NCBI RefSeq assembly: GCF_021390435.2
Contig: NZ_JAJVCN010000005.1
Span: forward strand, 310,001-374,000
Reading direction: 5' to 3'
From: Kibdelosporangium philippinense
GTDB taxonomy: Bacteria; Actinomycetota; Actinomycetes; Mycobacteriales; Pseudonocardiaceae
Length of the DNA: 64,000 bases
This document shows positions 7,901-16,858 of the stretch, piece after piece. The first letter of the stretch is position 1. The number at the start of each line of letters is the position of its first letter. The notes beneath the pieces were generated by a model that was not told where the DNA came from, did not search any database, and saw only the letters and a program-made list of their open reading frames with translations. The position numbers were made by a program, and so were the translations under genes.

Positions 7901-10309
7901 CAACGCCGGCTAAGCCAACTGCAGGCGCGACACGCCGAGCTGAGCGCTGCTCATGCACAGGCGGTGGACAAAGTGCGAAACGCGTCGGACAAGATTGCCC
8001 AAGCGCAGCAGGAAGCCAACGGGTTGCCGCCGGCTACGGAGTTCATGCGTCGACGGGAGCAGGCCGCGACGATCCTGGCGGATGCAGATCGGCTGCAGAC
8101 GGCGGCGTCGACAGCGCGGGCGGTCGCCGACGGATCGTCAGTACTCGCTGATCGGGCTTGGTCCGCCGCGAGCGACGCATGCCGATCGATCCATGTCGAA
8201 CCTGCACTCTCCGCAGTCGAGGCCGCCGTCCACATCTGTTCCCAACTGGCCGACCGTGCGAGCCGCGCCGAGTTCGCTGGCAAAACCGCCGTCGACGCTC
8301 TCACAGCACGGAACGAGGCAGTCGCTCACGCGAACGTGCTGCTCAGCCGCAGCCAGGACGCCGGACGCATGCTGGCGACAGCGCGAACAATCGCCGACGA
8401 AGCGAACCGTGAGTACAACCAGCTGCCGAACGTCACCGAAGCACTCCGTGCCCGCCAGTCAGCACACACCGCCCGCCACGAAGCCGAACTCGCACATGCA
8501 CTCGCAATAGACGCCCGAGCCGAGTTCGATCGATGCGACCACGCCGCACGCTCAGCCTTCGCTCACCTCAACAAAGTCGCACGGGCTCGCGGACGCCTGC
8601 TGCCCACAGATCAAGACGCGATCGTCGGCCTCCGTCGTCGCCTTACCACGATGCGAGACGATATCGGTGGCTGGGCAGGCGCCGTTACGAGAACTCACAC
8701 TTTGACCGAGTTCGCGGAGCATCAACGCGCCGTGACCGAGCGGGCGGAAGATCACCACCGCGAAGCACAGGAACGCGCCGAACAAACCACGGCGAAAGCG
8801 CAGCAGGCGCAACATCGATACGACGTAGAGGTTCGCCTGCATGAGCGTCCCTATCAAGAGCTGCTCAACGAGCTCGAACAACAGCGGACCAAGCATGATC
8901 AAGTTCGAGAGCGCATCACGAGGGAGGAACAATCAGCTCGATCTGCCGAGCTCGCCGCAGTTCAAACACGAGCCGGTCTCGCCCGCGCAGAAGAGCTTCT
9001 TCAGGAAGCCGATCAGCAGACAACGGCGTCCCTGGCGGACATGCAACTTCTGTTCGACCAGGGACTTGTGATCGAACTAGAGCAAGATGCCGAGCTAGCT
9101 CGGCCGGAAACAGTACCCGAGGGGATCGAAACCGCATACCGCCTTGCCGGAACCAGAGACGCCAAGAACCGAGGCGACATCGATGTTCGACGCGAGGCCG
9201 TGGACCGAGCATTGCGCGAACTCGACCCCAGGGTGCGACGAGTCCGTGACCAACTCATCCGACTCGGCCGACATCTACAGCTGGAAGACATACCGGGTGG
9301 CTGGAAACGGATTACGATCACGGAACAGAGCACCTCCTCGGCCGACGTTGCGCTGACCGGAACCAATACCAAGTCACTCAGGGTCGCACTGAAGGAGCTC
9401 GAAAGGTCCATCCGAACTCTAGAATCCGACTTCAACGAGCAGGTCCGCACTGAGATCAAAGGCGCAGTCTTCACCGAACTGCGGAAACACATCAGCATAC
9501 GCATCGACCTCGCGGAACAGATCGTCGAGGACATCCGCACGACTCTCGCATCGGTTCGCACCGGAGTCGCTCGCGTCGGAGTAAGGCTCTCTTGGGGCCC
9601 ACGTAAGAAGGATCCTATCGCCCAAGAGGCGATCTCGCTCATTCGGAAACCAGACCGAGCAGGCGCCTTTGACCGCATGTACGAATTTTTCGTGCGACAA
9701 TTCGTTGAACCCAGCAGCGTTGGATCAGAATCCGACGCATCAAGCTGGATGGAGCACGTTTACCAAGTCTTCGACTACAGGAACTGGTATGACTGGGAAA
9801 TCCACCTAACGCACGTTGATTTCGCCGATACTGAGGACAGTGAGCCCGTATTCCGCGCCGTCGCAGCACATCGGAACCCACTCGACGTGCTGTCCGCCGG
9901 GGAGAAACGCTTGGCAACAATGCTTCCAATGCTCGCCGCCATTCGCGCATTCTACTCAGTCAAGGACTACAGCGGACCGCGAATGATCTTCGTCGACGAG
10001 TTGAATGCGGCATTTGACACAGCAAATCTCCGCATGGTCCTCGCATTGCTCCGCACCTGGGACTTCGACGTACTGGCCACACTCCCATCAACCAGCCCGC
10101 TTCTTGTCGCTGAGACAGGATCAATCGCCATCCACGAAATCATGGCGCAACAGGAAGGCGTGCGGTTCAGCATCCCGTGCATTTGGGATGGCACGGGCCA
10201 ACCAACAACCGCCCGCATCGCTGTTGCACACGCACAATCGGCGGACATCGACCCGTCTGACACTGCACAAAACAGCGCACAGCCTGACCACCCAAAGGCT
10301 GACTCGTGA
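4919..10309 (+). CDS. jetC: Wadjet type III SMC-like ATPase JetC (TIGR02680)
   Basis: A 1796-residue SMC/MukB-type ATPase. The Walker A motif GRNGSGKS is at residues 66-73. Two very long Ala/Glu/Arg-rich coiled-coil arms flank a hinge-like globular region at about residues 830-1000. The ABC signature LSAGEK is at about 1658, and the Walker B MIFVDEL at about 1689-1695 supplies the catalytic Asp-Glu. Both ATPase halves are therefore complete and the frame is open throughout. In the family, the dimer extrudes DNA loops and hands small circles to JetD for cutting. An 18-bp tandem duplication (6896-6931) adds six residues (AVRELT twice) to the first arm. The stop overlaps jetD by GTGA. Confidence 0.9.
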   Translation: MSGRRKAEIDLTALAGLFGVDGQVTLVDPQPGVVGRWQPTRAGAVNSWQWASEQFLFRNGWLGLVGRNGSGKSLTGSTLFPTFMDGAVSQKALAVSGRSGDTLTQRHTCWKTSQPKVGLWWQEFGRTDHPTQDDSAVTRWITVGLWLRSSGGDRTVLERGWFIAPGRVDQDLVFERERTPIDIDDLAQQLASIDGEFFTSHERLHRVASRHLTIVLAEDDFAEAIRKPLYDPLDSDQMNALANVLRALRSVQVNDRISPEQMKATLTSALPALDVDRVRRLAEALAKAEQMRTRLETAKKERDSLAQISSGYRRYATAVATLVSVALVVANRDHAFRAKERDNLTKALDSHERTQDDSNRKAEELTKELNKIAATVEVLQNKARGHAGARLDELRQHLTELAGIANTAQNEADKAGTLLDQQRSNSSERDADAANASAALRTLLSQLAQDSSDLYASAYFDTLEKESASLSSSFPTLPAAGFDQRVEHAKAAFYAWIDDQLSALQEVLDAITQHRSACDTRDAADQRYATAQAAADTKATSAQQAAEASQQADNEVLDRLVAVADSLTRMPRPPDAMFETEPLDLDAIPRWAERALAQVLAAADVPGAESRAEAAREAADRAHQSADQAIAAATRATTTVAEQATCLVDESASLGEAPPAVRELTAVRELTAALTEIPECGAQLLHTLRDRLETAAEEARRQVTERQGRLRQATTLLADWTHAQERARRDAASAEAAEQDAHLAGRQAEAAAQGAIAEATAWVNAVHAWVDGLALIGSAQLRLPNRDEPASADPAPLTSSLETAYRETTNVLTAEHTTAEAEAAAIRVRLAELEDEIAATSRTEPTPDAPSWRATRADRTGAPLWTLVDFADDVPAHLAGELEGALLAAGILDAWVSDDGDLTDGDVHLRAGEPLSGTTLADFLVPERDCAVPADYIRAILSSIQVVEAGADDEARASLVFELGGVVRSGVVHAVSPADWAPQHIGATARERNRQRRLSQLQARHAELSAAHAQAVDKVRNASDKIAQAQQEANGLPPATEFMRRREQAATILADADRLQTAASTARAVADGSSVLADRAWSAASDACRSIHVEPALSAVEAAVHICSQLADRASRAEFAGKTAVDALTARNEAVAHANVLLSRSQDAGRMLATARTIADEANREYNQLPNVTEALRARQSAHTARHEAELAHALAIDARAEFDRCDHAARSAFAHLNKVARARGRLLPTDQDAIVGLRRRLTTMRDDIGGWAGAVTRTHTLTEFAEHQRAVTERAEDHHREAQERAEQTTAKAQQAQHRYDVEVRLHERPYQELLNELEQQRTKHDQVRERITREEQSARSAELAAVQTRAGLARAEELLQEADQQTTASLADMQLLFDQGLVIELEQDAELARPETVPEGIETAYRLAGTRDAKNRGDIDVRREAVDRALRELDPRVRRVRDQLIRLGRHLQLEDIPGGWKRITITEQSTSSADVALTGTNTKSLRVALKELERSIRTLESDFNEQVRTEIKGAVFTELRKHISIRIDLAEQIVEDIRTTLASVRTGVARVGVRLSWGPRKKDPIAQEAISLIRKPDRAGAFDRMYEFFVRQFVEPSSVGSESDASSWMEHVYQVFDYRNWYDWEIHLTHVDFADTEDSEPVFRAVAAHRNPLDVLSAGEKRLATMLPMLAAIRAFYSVKDYSGPRMIFVDELNAAFDTANLRMVLALLRTWDFDVLATLPSTSPLLVAETGSIAIHEIMAQQEGVRFSIPCIWDGTGQPTTARIAVAHAQSADIDPSDTAQNSAQPDHPKADS
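6896..6931 (+). repeat. 18-bp perfect tandem duplication inside jetC
   Basis: The unit GCCGTCAGGGAATTGACT occurs at 6896-6913 and again at 6914-6931 with no mismatch, so the protein reads AVRELTAVRELT. The frame is kept. A perfect copy suggests a recent slip-strand event; six residues is not a multiple of the 7-residue coil period, so it would shift the heptad register locally. Confidence 0.9.
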
Positions 10310-11640
10310 TCGACACCGACGCGACGGACCCCGACGTCAAGCCGCTCTGGGAAGCAGTCGCATCTCGACTGGCCAACGGCGCCGACCCCACGAGCATTCG
10401 CGTGGTCAAAGCCGAACTATCTCGCACCGGACGAGCACTGATCACAGGTTGGCTGGTGCAGAACGAGCCCGCGTCCCGACGGCGACGACAACTCGCCATC
10501 GTCGACGGCAAGACTGTCATCCCGCTCCCGCGCGTGCTCGAAGCACTTGGTCTCGTCGCCGAGGACCTGCCTGCAGTTGTCCCGCAACTGGCGGGGCCAT
10601 TTCCCGATCTTGCAGGTGAGCGGCTACGAGCAGCCCGACTACGAAACGACTTGTGGAACCACGCCGAGATCGTCCTTAGCGACGCACCGCGTCTTCTGGC
10701 CCGGCTCCGCGCCGCGGGCGTCAAGGACGACAAGGCAGACGACCTCCGATCATTGATCAATGCGCTAGCACGGGCACGTGCGCTGCTGCCCCTCGCCCGC
10801 CCCGTCCCGCTCGCCCGGCTGGCACTTGCGTGCGCCGGGAACCCGCACTTCTTCGACCTCACCGAGGACTGCCATGGCGCCAAGTTGGTCCTGCTCGCCG
10901 TGGAGCTCCTTGACGCCCCACAGCCCGACACTCCCGCAGCCGCGCGGGCGACGCTTGCACGCGTTGGCGTCTTCGCGGACCGTCTGTCTCAAACGGTGCT
11001 CACGCTCAACGTCGATGCTGTTGGCGACGGACCAGTTGATCGCGCACTGCGGCTCGCCCGAGTGGATCGCCGGCCGCTCCACCTCACTTTGTACGACCTG
11101 ACGTGTAGCCCACCAACCCTCGCGGCAGGCCAACCGTGGCTCGTCGTCGAGAACCAGTCGGTGGTCGACGAGGCACTCATCCGCCATACGACAGAACCAA
11201 TCGTGTGCACCGCAGGCTCGTTGAGCGCGGTCGATCATGTCGTGCTCGCCCTCGCGAACGACGCCGGGATTCCTATCCGATACGCCGGCGATCTCGACGA
11301 GTCAGGCCACGCCATCGCCGAGTCGGTCAGAAGTCGTTATGGAGGCCAAATCGTCCACATGGACGAGCAGACAGCCCGAGCCGCCGAAGCAGCCGGGCCG
11401 CTGGCAAACCAACCGCCCACCGTCCCAGTGCTTGACGGGCCGTCTCGCGTACGGCTTCGCGGCCCACGCCCCCAGCCGATAGATCCCAACACAAATGCCC
11501 ATACAGACCACGACGGATACGTGGTTTTTCAGGAACACTCTGTCGTCCTTGACCGGCTCGTTGGGACTGACCCCACGGATCCACTCCGGCTACCGTTGCC
11601 GGCGCCGCGCCCGTACAGGAGTCCGGATGCACAGAAATGA
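10306..11640 (+). CDS. jetD: Wadjet type III nuclease JetD (TIGR02679/DUF2399, TOPRIM)
   Basis: The GTG start at 10306 overlaps the jetC stop (GTGA). The 444-residue protein has an N-terminal DNA-binding-like region and a C-terminal TOPRIM domain. The conserved Glu is seen in LVVENQSVVDE (E282) and the DxD pair in AGDLDESG (D329, D331), the metal-binding residues of the family. JetD is the subunit that nicks or cuts the plasmid trapped by the SMC complex. Length and motif spacing are normal, so the operon is complete with all catalytic residues present. No further gene follows on this strand; the next gene is convergent. Confidence 0.88.
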   Translation: MIDTDATDPDVKPLWEAVASRLANGADPTSIRVVKAELSRTGRALITGWLVQNEPASRRRRQLAIVDGKTVIPLPRVLEALGLVAEDLPAVVPQLAGPFPDLAGERLRAARLRNDLWNHAEIVLSDAPRLLARLRAAGVKDDKADDLRSLINALARARALLPLARPVPLARLALACAGNPHFFDLTEDCHGAKLVLLAVELLDAPQPDTPAAARATLARVGVFADRLSQTVLTLNVDAVGDGPVDRALRLARVDRRPLHLTLYDLTCSPPTLAAGQPWLVVENQSVVDEALIRHTTEPIVCTAGSLSAVDHVVLALANDAGIPIRYAGDLDESGHAIAESVRSRYGGQIVHMDEQTARAAEAAGPLANQPPTVPVLDGPSRVRLRGPRPQPIDPNTNAHTDHDGYVVFQEHSVVLDRLVGTDPTDPLRLPLPAPRPYRSPDAQK

Positions 11641-11902
11641 GAACTATGCCCCGGCCCGTCCACTGTCCGGCAGCGCAGAACGCGGACAGAGCACCAAATC
11701 AAAGTCGTGTCGGGTAGCGTGTGGACGTTCGCCCGCGTCCGCTCCATTTCTCCGTGCACCGCCTTCCGACCCACGCTCCTCATGACCGTGTAGCGGAGAT
11801 CCTCGGCAAGCTCGACCTGAACGACGACGAGTTCGCCTGGAGGCTCGGCGAGTGGACGCGGCTCGTGCCCTACCAACGCTGACCGCCCGCCAACGGCAAC
11901 GA
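11641..11902. other. Gap between jetD and the broken spdB-like gene
   Basis: Between these convergent genes there is one short open frame on the plus strand, 11721-11882 (53 residues, GTG start, contains LGKLDLNDDEFAWRLGEWT). Its composition is protein-like, but it has no good ribosome site and I cannot name it; it may be the 3' end of a decayed gene. No clear terminator hairpin was found. Confidence 0.3.
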
Positions 11903-12611
11903 TCAAGCCGCCAGCGTGACCCCGGAGCCGTTGCCGTCGGATCCAATTTCGTCTTTGGCCAACTCGACCGTGGCCTGCACTTGGGCCTCGGACCGCACGA
12001 GAGCAACAAGCCGCCGCGCCCGCTTGGCGCCAATCCCCAACTGCCTGCGCAGCGTGTCGGCGGAGATCGGCCGCTGATGGACGGCGCGGTGGATCGCGTC
12101 TTCCTGCCTCGCGCGCTCCAACAGGTCGTTCGGGATACCGGCCGAGTGCGCCTCACTCGACGTGCGCGTGGTCCGCTTCACGGCTCGCGTACTGGTCACG
12201 GTCTCGCCCAGGCTGACCTTACCCTCGTCGCTCCCCGGTATCGACTGCCGCACGTGAACCTCCCGCTCCGTGTCGGGCTCGTGCGCCTGGGGACTCGTTG
12301 CGCTGATGGCCTGCAGAAAGCCGGGGCCCACCTCGGCCCAGCCGATCAGCAGCAGTGGTCCTACGGCGTCGAACGCCGCCTTGCCATACTCACCTGCGAC
12401 AATAGGGTCGGCCACGTTGAGCGCCAGGGTGGCGAGGCTAGCGAAGTTCAGCAGTCGGCGCGCTGGCCGAAGCTGGGTGAGGGTGGCACCGCGCAGTGCG
12501 AGGTACCGGGTGCCGAGCAACAGCCCGAGGATCGAGAGGTCGACTGCAGGCGCGACCAGTGGCGCGACCCAGATGGGCACACCCAGGCGGAGAGCGAGGT
12601 TGAGGACGTTG

Positions 12612-12711
12612 GTGAGGTAGGCCTGCGGGCGCGGTGTCGGTGTTGCCACCGGTCGTTTCCCGCAAGCCCCCTCCCGCACCCGGCGTGCGGCTTTCACCGC
12701 ACCGGGCGCTC
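12612..12711 (-). ncRNA. Group II intron domains V and VI
   Basis: Domain V lies at 12676-12711; on the minus strand it begins GAGCGCCCGG, carries the AGC triad and a GAAA-type loop (GGTGAAAGCC). Domain VI follows: GGCTTGCGGG (about 12657-12666) pairs with CCCGCAGGCC near the 3' end, with one G-U pair. An A seven bases from the 3' end (in CCTACC) is placed as the branch-point A would be. Confidence 0.7.
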
Positions 12712-12730
12712 CATGCGTCTTACCCGCTGG

Positions 12731-13489
12731 TCAGCCACTCACAGCAGCTGCTGGTCTGACAGTCCACGGGGTCGGGATGGTGCTGCCGCGATAGCGGTAG
12801 CGGGTCACCGTGACGCTGGATGCGCCGGTGAACACGACCCCGTTGTGGGCGAATCGCCACCCCCTGTCACAGAAACGACGTCGGAGTTGGACCATTCCCA
12901 TCCGACGTTGGCCGCCGTACTTGGCACGCACCCAACGCATCAACCGACCCCACGCATGGTTGTCGATCGCGCTGAACACCACCTTGGCCACCGCGTGACG
13001 GAAATAGCTCGCCCACCCCACCAAGACCCGGTTGACGCTTCTCAGCACCACATCCAGATCCTGGTATCGGGTCGATCTGTACGTTCGCGCCTTCACCTTG
13101 TCCTTGACCGACTGAATCGCCTTCTTGGACGGCCTGGTGTAGACGCAATACCTTCGGGTTCCTCGGTTCCACTGGCGGCGAAGAGTGAACCCGAGAAAAT
13201 CGAAGCCCTCGTCGATGTGGACCACCCGTGTCTTGTCCGGCGACAGCCGTAACCCCAACGGGGCCAGCACGGCCGACACCTCCTCCCGCAACGCCTCGGC
13301 ATGATGCCGCTCGCCCCAGACCATCAGCACGAAATCATCCGCATAGCGGATGAGTCTGCACACGCCGTGACCAGCTGCCTTGCGTTTGGCCCGCTGGTAT
13401 CTACTGCCCATCGCCCGCCACTGCCGATCGAAATGATCGTCCAAAGCGGACAAGGCGATGTTGGCCAGCAACGGAGACAAGATCCCACC
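12731..13489 (-). pseudogene. Group II intron reverse transcriptase/maturase, C-terminal part
   Basis: This is the 3' part of the split intron ORF. It resumes at the right side of the break with GGILSPLLANIALS, carries the RT active site YADD (RLIRYADDFVLM), the FLGF motif and the maturase X-domain signature GWASYFRHA. It ends in RYRGSTIPTPW with no endonuclease domain. The missing 5' part is at 16967-17698; the two join at GTPQGG/ILSP, a highly conserved RT motif. It has no start of its own. Confidence 0.85.
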
Positions 13490-13591
13490 TTATGAACAGC
13501 GCTGGGTTATGCGCAGTGCGGGCGACAAGGCTTGGGGGCCAGCGATTTCGGGGTCGAGCACTGCGCATAACCTTCGTGAGGCGTGCTGGGC

Positions 13592-14596
13592 TCACAAGCT
13601 GGCGAGCCAACTGATCAGCCCGGTGTCGTGGTTCCATTCGGGTAGTTCGTCGGTGACGATTTCGGTGTAGGCGGCTTCGAGGGCTTTGCGTTTGGCCTCG
13701 GTGGAGGCGCGGGCGTAGATCTCGGTGGTGGTCAGGTCGATGTGTCCGAGGATGTCGCGGATGTAGGGCAGCGGGACACCGGCCTCGTAGAGGTGCATGG
13801 CCTTGGAGTGGCGCAGGGTATGCGGGCCGAGGTGTGCGCCGGTCAGTTCCGAGTCGTCGGCGCGAGCCCGGTATTTGCTGATGATCCAAGCGATTCCGCC
13901 GCGGCTGAGCTTGCGGTGATGCTGGTTGGTGAACAGCGGGTGCTCGTCGTGGCCGGGGGTGTCGAGGCCGTGTTCGGCCAGGTAGGCCTTCAGCAGGGCC
14001 GCGGTGTTGTCGCCGAGCGGGACGTGGCGGATTTTGCGACCCTTGCCGGTCAGCATCGCCAGGGCCGGGGGTTGCAGGCGGATGTCACCCACGGTCAGGT
14101 CGGTGAATTCGGAAACCCTGGCGGCGGTGTCGTAGAGGGCGGCCAGCAGGGTCGCGTCGCGGCGGCCTGGCCGGGTGGACCGGTCGGGGCCGGCGAGCAG
14201 GCGGCGGGTCTGGGCGACGGTGAGGTGATGGACGCCCGGTTGGGTCTTGCGTTTCGCGGGGATGGCGAGGATGTCCTGGCAGGCGGCCATTCGGGCCGGG
14301 TCGTGGGATTGCAGCCATCGGAAGAACGAGCTGACCGCGGCCAGGCGCTGGTTGCGGGTCGAGATGCTGTTGTGCCGTTGTGTTTCCAGCCAGTCGAGGA
14401 ATGCGGTGATCGCGTCGGAGTCGATGCGGTCGAGGGCGAGTTTGTCGGGCGGGACGGATTTGTGGTCGCGGAACCAGGCGATCAAAAGTTTGAAGGTGTC
14501 ACGGTAGGAGGCGATCGTGTTGGGTGAGCAGCCGCGCAGCCCGGCCAGGTGTGAGGTGAGGAACCGGTGCAGCAACACCGCGAAATCAGTGGCCAT
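13592..14596 (-). CDS. ritC: RIT tyrosine recombinase C
   Basis: Third gene of the trio (334 residues, ATG at 14596, overlapping the end of ritB). It has an N-terminal SAM-like core-binding domain and a C-terminal catalytic domain: Arg in AARVSEFTDL, HTLRHSKAMHLY (H-x-x-R box), LGHIDLTTTEIYARAS (His and the nucleophile Tyr). All catalytic residues are present. In RIT elements the three enzymes are thought to act together; their individual roles are not established. Confidence 0.85.
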   Translation of the reverse strand: MATDFAVLLHRFLTSHLAGLRGCSPNTIASYRDTFKLLIAWFRDHKSVPPDKLALDRIDSDAITAFLDWLETQRHNSISTRNQRLAAVSSFFRWLQSHDPARMAACQDILAIPAKRKTQPGVHHLTVAQTRRLLAGPDRSTRPGRRDATLLAALYDTAARVSEFTDLTVGDIRLQPPALAMLTGKGRKIRHVPLGDNTAALLKAYLAEHGLDTPGHDEHPLFTNQHHRKLSRGGIAWIISKYRARADDSELTGAHLGPHTLRHSKAMHLYEAGVPLPYIRDILGHIDLTTTEIYARASTEAKRKALEAAYTEIVTDELPEWNHDTGLISWLASL

Positions 14597-15566
14597 CACG
14601 AGGGCCTTCCGTGATAGGCGGGACGATGTCGCCGTAGGCGTGTTGGATGTGGGCGGCGATGTGCGGGTAGGACTCGGCGGTCAGCCTCAGGTAGTAGTCG
14701 GTGTCGGCAACCGACGAATGCCCCATGTAGGTCTGCAGGATCGGTAGCAGCGCCGCGATGTCCTCGCCGTGGGCGAACCAGGCCCGAAGATTGTTGACTG
14801 CCATGGTGTGCCGCAGATCGTGGACGCGCGGGCCACGGCCCCGGCCGCCGTGGGGGATGCGGGCCTGCCAGAGGAACCGGCGGAAGTTCTTGTCGATGTT
14901 GCCGATCGTCAGCGGGCGTCCGGTGGTGCCTGGGAACAGCCAGTCCGCGCCGGTGCGCCCGGCGACGTGGTCGTAGTAGTCGGCCAGTCGCTCGCGCAGC
15001 GGTGCGCTGACCGGGACCTGCCGGTCTTTGCCGCCCTTGCCGTCGCGGATTGTCAGGACCCCGGCCTCGGGATCGACGTCGCCGAAGGCCAGCAGTCGGG
15101 CTTCGGAAGCGCGTAGGCCGCAGGCGTAGATCGTGCGGAACAGCACGGGCATGACCAGGTGCCGGAACGGGACCTGGGAGTCGTAGTGGCAGCGGTCGGT
15201 CTGGGCGAACACCGCGGCCAGCTCTTGGTCGGTGTAGATGTGCGGGACGTAGCGGGCGGGGCGGGGCAGTGCCCCGGCCGGCAGGACATAGGCCACCACG
15301 CCCCGGCGGCCCAGCCAGCGGGCCAGCTCCCGCACCGGCGCGGCCAAGCCGTGCAGGGTCGATGGGGTGACCTCGCGCCGACGGGCGGCTGCGATCCATG
15401 CCTCGACCGACTCCTGGGTGGGTGCCTGCTGACAGGGGAACCGGGCGGCGGTGAACGCGGCGAACCGGGTCAGCACCCGCTCCTCGGCGCCGTATTTGTA
15501 ACCGGTGGCGTGTTTTTCGGTGACCAGGGCACCAATCGCCTCGGTCATCGTGATGCTGACGTTCAT
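14586..15566 (-). CDS. ritB: RIT tyrosine recombinase B
   Basis: Middle gene of the trio (326 residues). I use the ATG at 15566, which overlaps the ritA stop in ATGA, rather than an earlier in-frame start. Catalytic elements are seen in order: CGLRASEARLL (Arg I), KDRQVPV (Lys strand), VHDLRHTMAV (HxxR, with H in HDLRH), YMGHSSVADTDYYLR (His and Tyr). The protein is intact and translationally coupled to both neighbours. Confidence 0.85.
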   Translation of the reverse strand: MNVSITMTEAIGALVTEKHATGYKYGAEERVLTRFAAFTAARFPCQQAPTQESVEAWIAAARRREVTPSTLHGLAAPVRELARWLGRRGVVAYVLPAGALPRPARYVPHIYTDQELAAVFAQTDRCHYDSQVPFRHLVMPVLFRTIYACGLRASEARLLAFGDVDPEAGVLTIRDGKGGKDRQVPVSAPLRERLADYYDHVAGRTGADWLFPGTTGRPLTIGNIDKNFRRFLWQARIPHGGRGRGPRVHDLRHTMAVNNLRAWFAHGEDIAALLPILQTYMGHSSVADTDYYLRLTAESYPHIAAHIQHAYGDIVPPITEGPRDGH

Positions 15567-16792
15567 CGCGGCACCCCCTGCGTGGGCGCGTCCGGGTCCA
15601 GCGCGCACTTGGCCAAAAGGACCAGGGAGGATTTCAGATAGACACCGGTCGACCGGACGTCCTGGTGACCGAGGATGTCGGCGATCTGCTCGACCGGTGT
15701 GCCGCTTTCCATCAGCCGGGTTGCCAGCGAATGCCGCAAGGAGTGCATGCCGTGTCGGCGTTTCTCACTCACCGGAACATGCGCTGCCCGAGCATGTTTG
15801 ACCAGAATCTGATGCAGATGGTCCTGATCGGAGAACGGGCCGATCGGGGCCATATGTCGCACGAACACCTGCGGGTGCTCGCAGTCGGGCCGGCCGTGGC
15901 GGATGTAATCGATCACTGCCCAGCCGACATCTTTCAGCAGCGGTAGCTGCACTCGGTTACCGGTCTTGGCCTGCGTCACGAATAGGCGGTTGCCCGGCCA
16001 GTCGAAGTCGGCGAACTCCAGCCGTTTGATGTCCACGCCGCGCAGCCCGAGCCTGGTGATCAGCAGGATGATCGCGTAATCGCGTTTCCCGCAAGGGTTG
16101 TCCCGGTCGATCGCTTCCACGATCCTGGCCACCTCGCCTGGACCCCACACCGACGGAATCCTGGCTTGCCGGGACGAGCGTGCCGCTGGCACCGCCTCCA
16201 GGCACGCCTCGTCGACCAAGCCAGCGGCGGAGGCGAACCGCAGGAACGACCGCACCGCACAGAGTTTCTGCTCAACGGTCTTGAACTGGTAGCCGGTCAG
16301 CGTGGCAACGAATGCCCCGATCATCGCGGCGTCGCAGCAGCCCAACCCTCCACGGGTGCCGGTGAACGCGACGAACTCCCCGGCCAGCGTCCCATAGGTC
16401 CGCACCGTCGACACCGACCGCCCAGCCGAGCGCAGCTGTTCCTGGAACCGGGCCACCGTCTCGACGCCAGCCTCGTCCAGCTTGCTCACCGAGCGGCTGT
16501 AGCGGCGCAGCACAGCCCCGTGGACCGCGTAATCGTCCAGCATCGCAGCGACCCTGAACAGATACACATCGGTCTGCTTCAGGGTTCCGGCGCGCTCCTT
16601 GCCGAAGAACCCGCACGCGTCGTCGACCCACGCCATCGCCGCATCCAAGGAAAACTCCTCGACACCCCTTGCAGCGAAGTACTTTTGCATCCGCCGCCAG
16701 CACCCCCGGTACCAGACCAGCGTCGATTCCTTGTAGCCCAGACGCTGTAACTCCGCTTCCAGGCCCGACACCAACGCAGACAACCTCGCCAT
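15563..16792 (-). CDS. ritA: RIT tyrosine recombinase A
   Basis: First gene of the trio (409 residues). The ATG at 16792 has GGAGG nine bases upstream. The N-terminal half is an all-helical core-binding region. The catalytic half shows RLGLRGVDIKRL (Arg I), QAKTGNRVQLPL (Lys strand), MHSLRHSLATRL (HxxR) and ILGHQDVRSTGVYLKSS (His, Tyr). The promoter must lie between the start and the right inverted end (16793-16857). The length fits RitA of other RIT elements. Confidence 0.85.
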   Translation of the reverse strand: MARLSALVSGLEAELQRLGYKESTLVWYRGCWRRMQKYFAARGVEEFSLDAAMAWVDDACGFFGKERAGTLKQTDVYLFRVAAMLDDYAVHGAVLRRYSRSVSKLDEAGVETVARFQEQLRSAGRSVSTVRTYGTLAGEFVAFTGTRGGLGCCDAAMIGAFVATLTGYQFKTVEQKLCAVRSFLRFASAAGLVDEACLEAVPAARSSRQARIPSVWGPGEVARIVEAIDRDNPCGKRDYAIILLITRLGLRGVDIKRLEFADFDWPGNRLFVTQAKTGNRVQLPLLKDVGWAVIDYIRHGRPDCEHPQVFVRHMAPIGPFSDQDHLHQILVKHARAAHVPVSEKRRHGMHSLRHSLATRLMESGTPVEQIADILGHQDVRSTGVYLKSSLVLLAKCALDPDAPTQGVPR

Positions 16793-16858
16793 GACAACCG
16801 ACCTCCGATCGTGCCGGCCCGGCACCATGCCGGACCTCCTGATCAGAGGATCCGCGTG

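Noticed and set aside
11903..12697. Taking the 264-residue frame with its ATG at 12697 as a normal gene
   Set aside because: Its first 28 residues lie in group II intron domains V/VI; the true 5' end is 5.7 kb away at 18414.
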